Of a stretch of DNA of 64,000 nt, positions 24,111 to 32,190 are shown piece by piece. The notes beneath the pieces were generated by a model that was given only the letters and a program-made list of their open reading frames with translations, made no database searches and had not been told where the DNA came from. The stretch is from an uncultured Salinisphaerales bacterium (GTDB taxonomy: Bacteria > Pseudomonadota > Gammaproteobacteria > Nevskiales > CAJXLF01): the NCBI GenBank assembly GCA_913055805.1, contig CAJXLF010000012.1:1-64000 (forward strand), given 5' to 3'. The stretch's first letter is position 1, and each line of letters opens with the position of its first letter. The position numbers were made by a program, and so were the translations under genes.

Positions 24111-25319
24111 CTAGGCAGCAATCTCAAACAAGCTTGCTGCCCCCATACCGCCACCAATACACATGGTGACCACTGCATATTTTTCGCCACGGCGGCGACC
24201 TTCGATCAGCGCATGCCCGACCATGCGGGCGCCGCTCATGCCGAAGGGATGACCGATGGATATGGCGCCGCCGTTCACATTCAGCTTCTCGTTGGGAATG
24301 CCGAGCTGGTCGCGGCAGTACAGCACCTGCACCGCAAAAGCCTCGTTCAGTTCCCACAGGCCGATGTCGTCGACCTTGAGTCCGTGCTTGTCCAGCAGCT
24401 TCGGCACCGCGAATACCGGGCCGATGCCCATTTCATCCGGCTGGCAGCCAGCCACGGCCGTACCACGATAAATACCCAGAATCGGCAGGCCGCGTTTTTC
24501 GGCCTCGGCCCGGCTCATGACCATGACCACAGCAGCGCCGTCGGACAGCTGCGAAGCATTACCGGCGGTGACGTGCTTGCCTTCCTTCACGAACTGGCCG
24601 TCTTTCCAGACCGGCTTCAGGCTGGCCAGACTTTCCAGTGTCGTGTCCGGGCGGTTGCCCTCATCCTGGCTCAGGGTCACTTCCTTATGCCCGGCCGGCT
24701 CTTTCGTTTCCTTGTCGAACAACTGTTGCTGTACCGTGATCGGCACGATTTCGTCGTCGAACTTGCCGGCCTGCTGGGCCGCCGCCGTACGCTGCTGGCT
24801 CTGCAGGGAATATTCATCCTGCGCTTCACGGCTGATGCCGTAACGCTCGCCCACCAGTTCGGCGGTTTCGATCATCGGGATATAGGCCGTCGGCTCGGAA
24901 GCCACCACCGCCTTGGATACCGCCTTGTAAGTGTTCTTGTGCTTGGTCTGCACCAGCGAAATGGATTCCAGACCACCAGCCACGACGATGTTCTGCTCAC
25001 CCACCATGATGTTCTTTGCACCAATGGCAATACTCATCAGGCCCGAGGAGCACTGACGGTCCAGGCTCATACCCGGCACGGTGTTCGGCAGGCCAGCCGT
25101 GTAGCCGCAAAGACGGGCGATGTTATAGGCCTGGGTACCCTGCTGGGCGGCGGCGCCCAGAATGACATCATCCACATCGGCCGGATCAATACCACTGCGC
25201 TCCACCACCGCCTTGATGACATGACCGCCCAGCACCGGTGCTTCGGTATCGTTGAAAGCGCCGCGATAGGCCTTGCCGATGGCGGTACGGGCGACTGCGA
25301 CAATTACTGCTTCTTGCAT
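24111..25319 (-). CDS. acetyl-CoA acyltransferase (degradative thiolase)
   Basis: This 402-residue thiolase has all three active-site signatures: the nucleophile Cys in SLDRQCSSGL (near 90), ISIGHPFGMSGAR and the second Cys in CIGGGMG. It would release acetyl-CoA from a beta-ketoacyl-CoA. It closes an operon that also encodes acyl-CoA dehydrogenases, an SDR and a MaoC-type hydratase, so one complete beta-oxidation round is encoded in order. By this context it is a candidate for thiolysis of the HIP propionate side chain. The ATG at 25319 has no strong ribosome site. Confidence 0.92.
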   Translation of the reverse strand: MQEAVIVAVARTAIGKAYRGAFNDTEAPVLGGHVIKAVVERSGIDPADVDDVILGAAAQQGTQAYNIARLCGYTAGLPNTVPGMSLDRQCSSGLMSIAIGAKNIMVGEQNIVVAGGLESISLVQTKHKNTYKAVSKAVVASEPTAYIPMIETAELVGERYGISREAQDEYSLQSQQRTAAAQQAGKFDDEIVPITVQQQLFDKETKEPAGHKEVTLSQDEGNRPDTTLESLASLKPVWKDGQFVKEGKHVTAGNASQLSDGAAVVMVMSRAEAEKRGLPILGIYRGTAVAGCQPDEMGIGPVFAVPKLLDKHGLKVDDIGLWELNEAFAVQVLYCRDQLGIPNEKLNVNGGAISIGHPFGMSGARMVGHALIEGRRRGEKYAVVTMCIGGGMGAASLFEIAA

Positions 25320-25334
25320 GAAAACATCCTTGAT

Positions 25335-25426
25335 CTATCCACAGATTTCACAGATTACACAGATTTATAAAGGCCCTTTCACTTAACCTCTTTTAATCTG
25401 TGCAATCTGTGTAATCTGTGGATCAA
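25335..25426. repeat. family-B repeats in inverted orientation
   Basis: ATCCACAGATTTCACAGATTACACAGAT at the left and its reverse form (ATCTGTGCAATCTGTGTAATCTGTGGATC) at the right form a large inverted repeat filling the gap between the thiolase and MaoC genes. It could fold into a long RNA hairpin within the transcript. Confidence 0.75.
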
Positions 25427-25885
25427 CTAAAAATAAAACCGCGAAATCGTGTCGGCGATGCAGGCGGGCCGTTCTTCACCCTTGATCTCGATGGTCACAC
25501 GCACCACCATTTGCACGCCGCCGTCCTTGGTCTGCTCGGCTTCCACCAGCGTGCCCTTGCCGCGGATGCGGGCGCCGACTTTCACGGCATTGGTGAAGCG
25601 TACCTTGTTGCAGCCGTAGTTCACGCCCATCTTCATGTTCTCGACCAGCACGATGCTGGGCAGGAAATACGAACACAAACTCAGGGTGAGATAACCGTGA
25701 GCAATGCAGGCGCCGAACGGACCCTTGGCAGCCTTGTCCTCGTCCACATGAATCCACTGGTGGTCACCGGTGGCATCCGCGAACTGATTGATGCGGCTCT
25801 GTTCCATCATCAGCCAGTCACTGGTGCCCAGTTCCTGGCCGACGGCGTCGAGGATGCCCTGTGCGTTGTTGAAGGTTGTCGTCAT
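25427..25885 (-). CDS. MaoC-like enoyl-CoA hydratase
   Basis: This 152-residue single hot-dog domain has the MaoC/NodN-type active-site segment FADATGDHQWIHVD (Asp near residue 38, His near 43) followed by GPFGACIAHGYLTLSL. It would hydrate a 2-enoyl-CoA in the R configuration. It begins 7 bases after the membrane reductase stop and sits between an SDR and a thiolase, the place expected for the hydration step. The ATG at 25885 is used because the upstream extension overlaps the preceding gene. A HIP side-chain hydratase is the likely role. Confidence 0.9.
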   Translation of the reverse strand: MTTTFNNAQGILDAVGQELGTSDWLMMEQSRINQFADATGDHQWIHVDEDKAAKGPFGACIAHGYLTLSLCSYFLPSIVLVENMKMGVNYGCNKVRFTNAVKVGARIRGKGTLVEAEQTKDGGVQMVVRVTIEIKGEERPACIADTISRFYF

Positions 25886-25892
25886 GGCGAAC

Positions 25893-26687
25893 TCACAGAA
25901 TGTAGGGAATGAGAATCTTGCGGTCTTTCGGGTAGTCGTCGAATTTCTCGTGGTACCAGCGATGGTTGGTAATCGCACGCGGCACCAGGTTGGCGGCGGT
26001 CAGCAGCACGAAAATCCAGCCGGCCACGGACCAGGTGGCAATCGACCAGCCGACCCAGGTGAGCAGCTCGCCGAAGTAATTCGGGCAGGTGATCTTCTCG
26101 TACAGCCAGCCACGCGGAATCTTGTAGCCCGACTCACCCGGCTTGCGCAGGGCCGCAAGCATGGCGTCCGCCTTCTTGTTCACGTAGTAGCCGCTCACGA
26201 ACACCAGCACGCCAATGATGAAGCGCGGATCAGTCAGCCAGCTGATGTCATAGCCGCGGCTGATTGTTGCCCAGGTGAGGATGCTGGCGTTGAGGAAGGA
26301 GATCACCGTATTGGTGAAGAAGGCCATCAACGGAATACCGATCGGCGTGGTAGCGCCGGGCCGCACCTTGACCGTGAACGGGAAGATGAAGGTGCGGTGG
26401 AAATAGTGGAACTGCCACATCAGCAGGAAGATGAGCGGCACTATGTCGAAAGCGTAATCGCCCATGAAATAGATAACCGCGAACAGCACGCAGGAAGCAA
26501 CCTCGGTCAGGAACCAGCCGAGCCGTGGATTGATGCCCGGCCCCCACAGCTTGTTGCCGGTGTTATAGCGCCCGTAGGCCGCCGGAAAATAGAACAGCGC
26601 CACAAACACAAAGGCGCACATGCCAATCGAGGCATAGACCAGGAAATCGAACCAGGCCTCAGGTGTTGTCGGCAGCCATTCCATCAT
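25893..26687 (-). CDS. steroid 5-alpha-reductase-like membrane enzyme (copy 2)
   Basis: A 264-residue polytopic protein with the same length and C-terminal signature as the gene at 10157-10951 (GWLYEKITCPNYFGEL, GWSIATW, NLVPRAITNHRWYHEKF, YPKDRKILIPYIL). About six membrane helices are seen. It lies between the IpdF-like SDR and the MaoC hydratase inside the HIP degradation operon, which is an unexpected place for a ring A reductase. It may reduce an enone of a degradation intermediate or set the 5-alpha configuration. A quinone-linked or NADPH-linked reaction cannot be decided from sequence. Confidence 0.85.
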   Translation of the reverse strand: MMEWLPTTPEAWFDFLVYASIGMCAFVFVALFYFPAAYGRYNTGNKLWGPGINPRLGWFLTEVASCVLFAVIYFMGDYAFDIVPLIFLLMWQFHYFHRTFIFPFTVKVRPGATTPIGIPLMAFFTNTVISFLNASILTWATISRGYDISWLTDPRFIIGVLVFVSGYYVNKKADAMLAALRKPGESGYKIPRGWLYEKITCPNYFGELLTWVGWSIATWSVAGWIFVLLTAANLVPRAITNHRWYHEKFDDYPKDRKILIPYIL

Positions 26688-26695
26688 CTATCCCC

Positions 26696-27490
26696 TCATG
26701 GATGCTGGGAAGATACCGATACTACTTCGCCAACCATATAAGAAGAATAGTCGGAGGCCAGAAACATCATCACGTTGGCCACTTCCCAGACTTCAGCTGC
26801 ACGACCAAAGGCCTCGCGGCTGGCCAGCTTTTCCAGCAGTTCGGCCGGGGCGGTTTTCTTCAGGTGGTCGTGGAAGGCTATGGACGGCGACACGGCATTG
26901 ATCCGCACGCCATGGTCGGCGGCTTCCAGGGCACTGCAACGGGTCAGCGCCATCACGCCGGCCTTGGCCGCGGCGTAGTGGGCCTGTTCCTTCTGCGCCC
27001 GCCAGCCCAGCACCGAGGCGTTGTTGACGATCACGCCGGCCTTGCGCGGCTGCATTTTCTTCAGCATGGCGCGGGTCATGCGGAAGGTGCCGGTGAGGGT
27101 CACGTCCAGCACGCGCGACCATTCCTCGTCGGTCATGTCCACCACCAGCTTGCTGCCACCCAGGCCGGCGTTGTTGATGAGCACGTCCACGCCGTTGCAA
27201 AAGGTCTCGGCATGCTCGATCAGCGCCTGCACGTCATCTTCACTGGTAACGTTGGCCAGCTTGCCATCGACCGACACCGTGGGATGCGCTTCCTGCAGCT
27301 TCTCCACCGCCTCGCCCAGGCGACGCTCGTGGATGTCCGCAATCACCAGCGCACGGGCGCCCTCTTCCAGGCTGCGCTGGGCCGCGGCAAAACCGATACC
27401 GCCGCCGGCAGCAGCCGTAATCAGCACCGACTTGCCCTGCAGCAGACCGTGGCCGGGAATGTATTCCGGATTGTTCTTGACGTCTTTCAC
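26696..27490 (-). CDS. ipdF: IpdF-like short-chain dehydrogenase
   Basis: This 264-residue SDR has the characteristic leader PGHGLLQGKSVLITAAAGGGIG, an NNAG motif, an active-site Ser in NNASVLG and the YAAAK pair. The leader and cofactor motif match the IpdF/Rv3559c group, which oxidises the 5-hydroxyl-bearing HIP-CoA intermediate in actinobacterial steroid degradation. It is next to the FadE30-type gene, as expected. It starts 8 bases from the downstream reductase and shares its transcript. The gene name is by similarity recalled from family knowledge, not by a search. Confidence 0.8.
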   Translation of the reverse strand: MKDVKNNPEYIPGHGLLQGKSVLITAAAGGGIGFAAAQRSLEEGARALVIADIHERRLGEAVEKLQEAHPTVSVDGKLANVTSEDDVQALIEHAETFCNGVDVLINNAGLGGSKLVVDMTDEEWSRVLDVTLTGTFRMTRAMLKKMQPRKAGVIVNNASVLGWRAQKEQAHYAAAKAGVMALTRCSALEAADHGVRINAVSPSIAFHDHLKKTAPAELLEKLASREAFGRAAEVWEVANVMMFLASDYSSYMVGEVVSVSSQHP

Positions 27491-27850
27491 TTAATACTTA
27501 TCCACAGATTTCACAGATTACACAGATGAGAAATTCGTCATCCCGGAAACCCCGAAGTGACAAACCTCAACATCGTTATTCCGAAAACCGCGTAGCGGTT
27601 ATCCGGAATCCACGTTCCCTTTAACGTCCTCTCGCCTTTTGGCGGAGAGCCTTCATCTTCTATCCACACTCCCCTGGCGGAAGAGACCTTGATCTCTTTA
27701 CCCCCTTCCCTGGCGGGAGACTACGCTTTCTTTCCCCTCTCCCCGCACGGGAGAGACCTCGCTTTCTTTCCCCTCTCCCCTGGTGGGAGAGGTCTTGCCC
27801 TCTTTTCCCCTCTCCCCTGGAGGGAGAGGGTTAGGGTGAGGGGGACAAAC
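27491..27850. repeat. 360-base repeat mosaic without a gene
   Basis: This is the longest gene-free gap in the catabolic region. From left to right it holds a family-B copy (TTATCCACAGATTTCACAGATTACACAGAT, 27492-27527), a GTCATCCCGGAAACC / ATTCCGAAAACCGCGTAGCGGTTATCCGGAAT patch (27536-27612), and at least five partial or full family-A units (CCCTCTCCCC...GGGAGAG) from about 27670 to 27845. I see no gene, promoter or terminator that is clearer than the repeats. Confidence 0.8.
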
Positions 27851-29035
27851 CTAAACCCCACGCGGCTCCTTCGGCATACCCAGCCCCCGCTCCGCCATGA
27901 TATTCAGCTGAATTTCATTGGTCCCAGCGTAGATAGTATCGGCGCGGGAGAAGAAGAAAACCTGCTGCAAACGCAGGATGTCGAAATCTTCGGCCGGCAC
28001 GTCGCCCTGCGGGCCGAGTACGTCCATGGCCAGTTCGCCCAGGTCGCGGTGCCAGTTGGACCAGGCATACTTATATATAAGGGCCTCACGGCCGAGGCTC
28101 ACATCCGCACCACCAGACAGCATGCGCAGGGCGTTGTAACGCAGCACCCGCAGGCCGCTCCAGGCCCTGGCAATACGGTCGCGAATCAGCGGATCACTGG
28201 CCGTGCCATTGGCCTTGGCGGCCTTGATCACCAGGTCCAGCTCATGGGCGAAATGCATCTGCTGACCCAGCGTGGACACCCCGCGCTCGGCAGCCAGCAG
28301 GCCCATGGCCACCTTCCAGCCCTCGCCAGGCTCACCCACGATATGCTCCGCCCTGGCGACCGCGGCGTCGAAAAACACCTCGTTGAACTCGGCGCCACCG
28401 GTGAGCTGGTGAATGGGCTTGATGGTCACGCCCGGCTGGTCCAGCGGCATGAGCAGGAAGGCCAGGCCCTTGTTGCCCTTGCTGCCCGGCTCGCAGCGGG
28501 CGATAACGAAGATCCAGTCCGAATCCATGGCCAGCGAGGTCCATACCTTCTGGCCGGACACGCGCCAGTCGCCGTCCTCGTCCATCCAGCACTTGGTCTG
28601 GATATTGGCCAGGTCGGAACCGGCGGAAGGCTCGGAATAACCCTGGCACCAGTAGGTTTCACCCTTCACAATCCCCGGCAGGAACTCGGCCTTCTGCGCT
28701 TCATTACCGAAGGCAATCAGCGCCGGACCAATCAGGCCTTCGCCAATATGCCCCATGCGGCCCGGCCCACCGACACGGGCATATTCCTCGTGAAAAATGA
28801 CCTGGTGTTCAATCGACAGGCCGCGCCCGCCGTACTCCTTCGGCCAGCCCACACAGGTCCAGCCACCGCCGGCCAGCTCACGTTCCCATTGCTTGCGCAA
28901 CTCAGGGTAAGCCTCTTCATCCCCCGGCCCGCCGCGGTGTTTGAGCACCTCGTACTCACCCACCAGGTGCTCAGCCATCCAGCTGGCAACTTCCTCGCGG
29001 AAGGCCTTGTCCTCGGCGCTTTCCAGCAGGTTCAT
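27851..29035 (-). CDS. fadE30: acyl-CoA dehydrogenase, FadE30 type
   Basis: This 394-residue acyl-CoA dehydrogenase has a flavin-binding middle segment (QGYSEPSAGSDLA, SGQKVWTSLA), a GAEFNEVFFD strand and the C-terminal YAGTNEIQLNIMAER motif. Long stretches match what I know of FadE30, the enzyme that dehydrogenates 5-hydroxy-HIP-CoA. A second, shorter dehydrogenase gene lies just upstream; such neighbours usually form a heteromer with one active site per pair. Naming is by recall of family sequence; the heteromer is inferred. Confidence 0.85.
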   Translation of the reverse strand: MNLLESAEDKAFREEVASWMAEHLVGEYEVLKHRGGPGDEEAYPELRKQWERELAGGGWTCVGWPKEYGGRGLSIEHQVIFHEEYARVGGPGRMGHIGEGLIGPALIAFGNEAQKAEFLPGIVKGETYWCQGYSEPSAGSDLANIQTKCWMDEDGDWRVSGQKVWTSLAMDSDWIFVIARCEPGSKGNKGLAFLLMPLDQPGVTIKPIHQLTGGAEFNEVFFDAAVARAEHIVGEPGEGWKVAMGLLAAERGVSTLGQQMHFAHELDLVIKAAKANGTASDPLIRDRIARAWSGLRVLRYNALRMLSGGADVSLGREALIYKYAWSNWHRDLGELAMDVLGPQGDVPAEDFDILRLQQVFFFSRADTIYAGTNEIQLNIMAERGLGMPKEPRGV

Positions 29036-29057
29036 GCCAACCCCCTAACGTCTACGC

Positions 29058-29096
29058 CCCTTCTCCCCCCTGGGGAGAAGGTTGGGATGAGGGGCA
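29058..29096. repeat. family-A repeat
   Basis: One CCCTTCTCC/GGAGAAGG palindrome with a GATGAGGGG flank lies between the two acyl-CoA dehydrogenase genes. Confidence 0.7.
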
Positions 29097-29105
29097 AACA
29101 GCAAT

Positions 29106-30203
29106 TCACAACAACACCCCCGCAATCTCCGCCCGCAATTCCTCCGGCGTGCCCAACCAACCCTTCGAGGCCCGCGCCCGCTTGAAGTACAAACCCGGAT
29201 CATATTCCTCGGTAAAGCCCACACCGCCATGCAGCTGAATGGCCTCACCGGCACAGTGAAACAGCACATCCGAAGCCAGCGCCTTGGCCATGGCGCATTC
29301 CATACTCAGCGCCTGCACATCCGATTCGTCAGCTGCCAGCGCAGCCGCGCCATACACGGCCGAACGCAGGCCTTCCACCTGCACCATCATCTGGGCACAG
29401 CGATGCTTGATGGCCTGGAAGGAAGCGATAGTGCGACCAAACTGCTTGCGCTCGGAGATATAGGCCACGGTCATGTCCAGGCAACGCTGGGCTGCGCCCA
29501 GCTGCTCGGCCGCCACGTACAGCCGGGACAGCGCATTGGCCTTTCGCCCGCCGCTGGCAAGCCGCGTGGCATCGTCACAGCGCATGGCCGCAACGGCATC
29601 ATTCAGTTCCACCGTGGCGAAGCGGCGGCTGGCATCCCAACCCGTCTGCGACACGATACTCACACCTTCGGCATTGCCCGGTACCGCGAACAGACCTGCA
29701 CCGTCATCGGTTTCGGCAAACAGCAGCAACAGGCTGTCTTCACCGGCATCACAGACCTGCGACACCACACCATTCAACAGCCACTGACCGGAACGTGATT
29801 CGGCTTTCGCCTCCACGCCACAGGCAATCGAGGACGCGAAACGCGAACTGCCCTCGGCAACCTTGGGTAGAAACTCCCCCTGAGCCTCGTCCGAACCCAG
29901 GGATTTCAGCAAGGTCGTACCCAGACAAACCGTGGAAAAGAAGGGCGAGCACAGCAGGTGATAACCCGCCTGCTCCTGGATCAGCATCAACTCCACCGGC
30001 CCCAGGCCCATACCGCCCAGCTCCTCGGGCACCGCCACCGCACACCAGCCCAGCTCAGCGCCGATGGCCTGCCACACGGCAGCATCAAACCCCGCCTCGC
30101 TGGCCATGGCCGCACGCACGGCTTCCGACCCGCTCTTGTCCGCCAGAAAATCCTGCGCAGCGTCGCGGATCATGACCTGATCGTCAGTCAAAGAAAAATC
30201 CAT
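29106..30203 (-). CDS. acyl-CoA dehydrogenase subunit (partner of FadE30-type enzyme)
   Basis: A 365-residue acyl-CoA dehydrogenase of the short subgroup, starting MDFSLTDDQVMIRDAAQDFL. The C-terminal catalytic segment IQLHGGVGFTEEYDPGLYFKRA is complete, including the acidic residues near the flavin, while the middle flavin contacts are reduced. That is the split expected for the smaller subunit in two-gene steroid dehydrogenases (as in ChsE or Comamonas ScdC1/ScdC2 pairs). It starts the operon that runs to the RND pump. Confidence 0.82.
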   Translation of the reverse strand: MDFSLTDDQVMIRDAAQDFLADKSGSEAVRAAMASEAGFDAAVWQAIGAELGWCAVAVPEELGGMGLGPVELMLIQEQAGYHLLCSPFFSTVCLGTTLLKSLGSDEAQGEFLPKVAEGSSRFASSIACGVEAKAESRSGQWLLNGVVSQVCDAGEDSLLLLFAETDDGAGLFAVPGNAEGVSIVSQTGWDASRRFATVELNDAVAAMRCDDATRLASGGRKANALSRLYVAAEQLGAAQRCLDMTVAYISERKQFGRTIASFQAIKHRCAQMMVQVEGLRSAVYGAAALAADESDVQALSMECAMAKALASDVLFHCAGEAIQLHGGVGFTEEYDPGLYFKRARASKGWLGTPEELRAEIAGVLL

Positions 30204-30285
30204 AAATAGGGATAGGCTTCTGATTTATTGAGGTTATTCTGCCTGTAAGCCCTTGAATGCTCATCACCCATAGGGGTGAGCGTAC

Positions 30286-30990
30286 TTAGGTGGACCGAAA
30301 AACCACCTCTCTGTGGAAATCCATATAGCCCTTATGTGACTTTTCCAGTGATATACCCATTTTGGGGTCAATACCTAGGATTTCAGGATTTTCTAAGAGC
30401 GGTGAAAGTACTATTTCTCCAGAAGTCTCAAAGGTAATAAAACCTGAATCGAAAGCTTTATCGATAGTGGGTATAAGTAATAGCCCGTTAAAATGATCCA
30501 GCCTTTCGCTGTTAGATGCTGCTCTCCAAGGCTTAATGTGGGATGCGACTAACAAAGTTGGATCCTTATAGCCTGTTACTGCACAGCATCCCCAATAATT
30601 AATAAGTTTCTGCCTGAAGCCGCCCTGTCCTATGCGTGTTTTTAGAACGTTGCTTTTCTCTGTTTCTGACAACGCATCTTCAGAAATTATTGCGTCTATA
30701 TCGTCTTCAATGTCTGTGTCGAATCCTTCTTCAAGATACTCCGCAAACTTATTTAAGGCGCTTCCATACATGCCGTGACCACGCCGATCATTATCACGAA
30801 ATGTCGGTAATTTTCTTATCTTTTCTTCGAGTAACTTAAAGCGTCCATTACTTTGTATTGAGGTGAGCGGCCCCTCGATAAGACCACCATCCATCGCCCA
30901 CCTCGAAAGAGAACTTGAGATAGCATGATCATAGTTATGCGCTGTCGTCTGGGCTAACCCCCGATGCTTTAGCCATTCCTTGAAAGTCAT
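30286..30990 (-). CDS. HNH endonuclease, probable stand-alone restriction-type nuclease
   Basis: This 234-residue protein ends in an HNH_2-type nuclease domain (about residues 120-205): GQGGFRQKL, the CAVTGYKDP turn, ASHIKPW with the first catalytic His, NGLLLIPTIDKAFD and FITFETSGEI. The N-terminal 110 residues have no motif I recognise and may bind DNA or sense modification. The gene is visibly AT-richer than its neighbours, with AT-rich flanks, and interrupts the steroid region. No methyltransferase is beside it. A phage-defence or modified-DNA nuclease role is likely; transfer from elsewhere is inferred. Confidence 0.85.
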   Translation of the reverse strand: MTFKEWLKHRGLAQTTAHNYDHAISSSLSRWAMDGGLIEGPLTSIQSNGRFKLLEEKIRKLPTFRDNDRRGHGMYGSALNKFAEYLEEGFDTDIEDDIDAIISEDALSETEKSNVLKTRIGQGGFRQKLINYWGCCAVTGYKDPTLLVASHIKPWRAASNSERLDHFNGLLLIPTIDKAFDSGFITFETSGEIVLSPLLENPEILGIDPKMGISLEKSHKGYMDFHREVVFRST

Positions 30991-31104
30991 CGCAATTACC
31001 TCCCGACAGCAACTCTCTTATTTGGAATCAAATCAATGAAAATATTTCAATATTTTTTCATTATATTTAATTTGATGAAAATAACTTTCGCCAATAGCTA
31101 GAAG

Positions 31105-31134
31105 CAAAAAAGCCCTGGTTGATGCCGGGGCTTT
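31105..31134 (-). terminator. intrinsic terminator after the Rv3548c-like SDR gene
   Basis: On the minus strand CAAAGCCCCGG-CATCAA-CCAGGGCTTTTTTG forms a stem with one mismatch followed by a T run. It separates the SDR transcript from the AT-rich HNH gene. Confidence 0.75.
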
Positions 31135-31156
31135 GAGACTTCTCCATTCACGCGAC

Positions 31157-31190
31157 CTTCGCCCTTCGACAGGCTCAGGGCGAACGGGTG
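31157..31190. repeat. family-C repeat (CCCTTCGACAGGCTCAGGGCGAAC)
   Basis: One copy of the CTTCGACAGGCTCAGGGCGAAC repeat lies directly past the SDR stop codon. Related copies are at 33367 and 46849. Confidence 0.7.
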
Positions 31191-32057
31191 TCAGGTGCCG
31201 TAGACCTTCTGTGGATCCGGGGCGTCGGCGATGAGTTGTTGCACCACCTCGGTCAGTTCGGCGGGTTCCCAGCGGCCGCCCTTGTCCTTGATCTTGCCGG
31301 TGCGCCAGCCGTCGGCGACGGAGATCTGGCCGCCCTGGGCTTCGAACACGCGGCCGGTGACGCCCCTGGACAGCGGGCTGCACAGCCACACCACCAATGG
31401 GGCGACATTTTCCGGGGCGAAGAAGTCGAAGCCTTCTTCCGGCTTCTTCATCACTTCGCCGAACACCGGCTCGGTCATACCGGTGCGGGCGGCCGGGGCC
31501 AGCGCGTTGGCGGTGATACCGTAGCGGCCCAGCTCGGCGGCCTGTACCAGGGTGAGGGTGGCGATGCCGCCCTTGGCGGCGGCGTAGTTGCTCTGCCCCA
31601 CCGAGCCCTGCAGGCCGGCGCCGGAGGAAGTGTTGATGATGCGGGCATCGACTTCCTTGCCGTCCTTGGACTGGTCGCGCCAGCGGTTGGCGAGGATGTT
31701 GGCAAGGCAGAAGTGGCCACGCAGGTGTACGCGGATGACGTCGTCCCAGTCCTGCTCGGAAATTTTCAGGAACATGCGGTCACGCACGATGCCGGCGTTG
31801 TTGACCACGCCGTGCACTTCGCCGAATTTCTCCAGTGCGGCATCGACGATGCTCTGCGCGCCTTCCATGGTGGTGATGTCGCCGGTGTTGGCCAGGGCCT
31901 TGTCGCCAATCTCTTTGGCGACGGCTTCAGCGGCTTCACCGTTGATGTCGTTGATCACCACGTTGGCGCCTTCGGCGGCCAGGGCCAGGGCATAGGTGCG
32001 GCCCAGGCCGCTGCCGGAGCCGGTGACGATGATGGTGCGGTTGTTGCAGATTCCCAT
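31191..32057 (-). CDS. short-chain dehydrogenase of the Rv3548c/HSD17B4-like type
   Basis: This 288-residue SDR has the cofactor motif TGSGSGLG, the NNAGIVRDRMF segment, the active-site serine in INTSSGAGLQGS and the YAAAK pair, followed by ENVAPLVVWL and a longer C-terminal tail. The pattern is that of the dehydrogenase domain of multifunctional protein 2 and of Rv3548c, a gene in the KstR2 regulon for HIP degradation. It probably oxidises a 3-hydroxyacyl-CoA in the late ring pathway. It is followed by a terminator. Confidence 0.85.
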   Translation of the reverse strand: MGICNNRTIIVTGSGSGLGRTYALALAAEGANVVINDINGEAAEAVAKEIGDKALANTGDITTMEGAQSIVDAALEKFGEVHGVVNNAGIVRDRMFLKISEQDWDDVIRVHLRGHFCLANILANRWRDQSKDGKEVDARIINTSSGAGLQGSVGQSNYAAAKGGIATLTLVQAAELGRYGITANALAPAARTGMTEPVFGEVMKKPEEGFDFFAPENVAPLVVWLCSPLSRGVTGRVFEAQGGQISVADGWRTGKIKDKGGRWEPAELTEVVQQLIADAPDPQKVYGT

Positions 32058-32070
32058 AGTGCTTCCTTTA

Positions 32071-32188
32071 ATTCCCCCTCTCCCTGACCCTCTCCCGCGA
32101 GGGGAGAGGGGATGGTGTCGTAGCCCTCTCCTGCCAGGGAAGAAAACCGTTCCTTCTCCCTTGATGGGGGAAGGTCAGGATGGGGGTG
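32071..32188. repeat. family-A repeats (several units)
   Basis: CCCTCTCCCTGACCCTCTCCCGCGAGGGGAGAGGG and two further related units fill the gap between the SDR and the FadA6-like gene. Confidence 0.75.
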
Positions 32189-32190
32189 TG

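Noticed and set aside
25335..25426. Possible CRISPR-like or long inverted repeat array
   Set aside because: The repeats are an inverted pair of a dispersed family and have no regular spacers; not a CRISPR.
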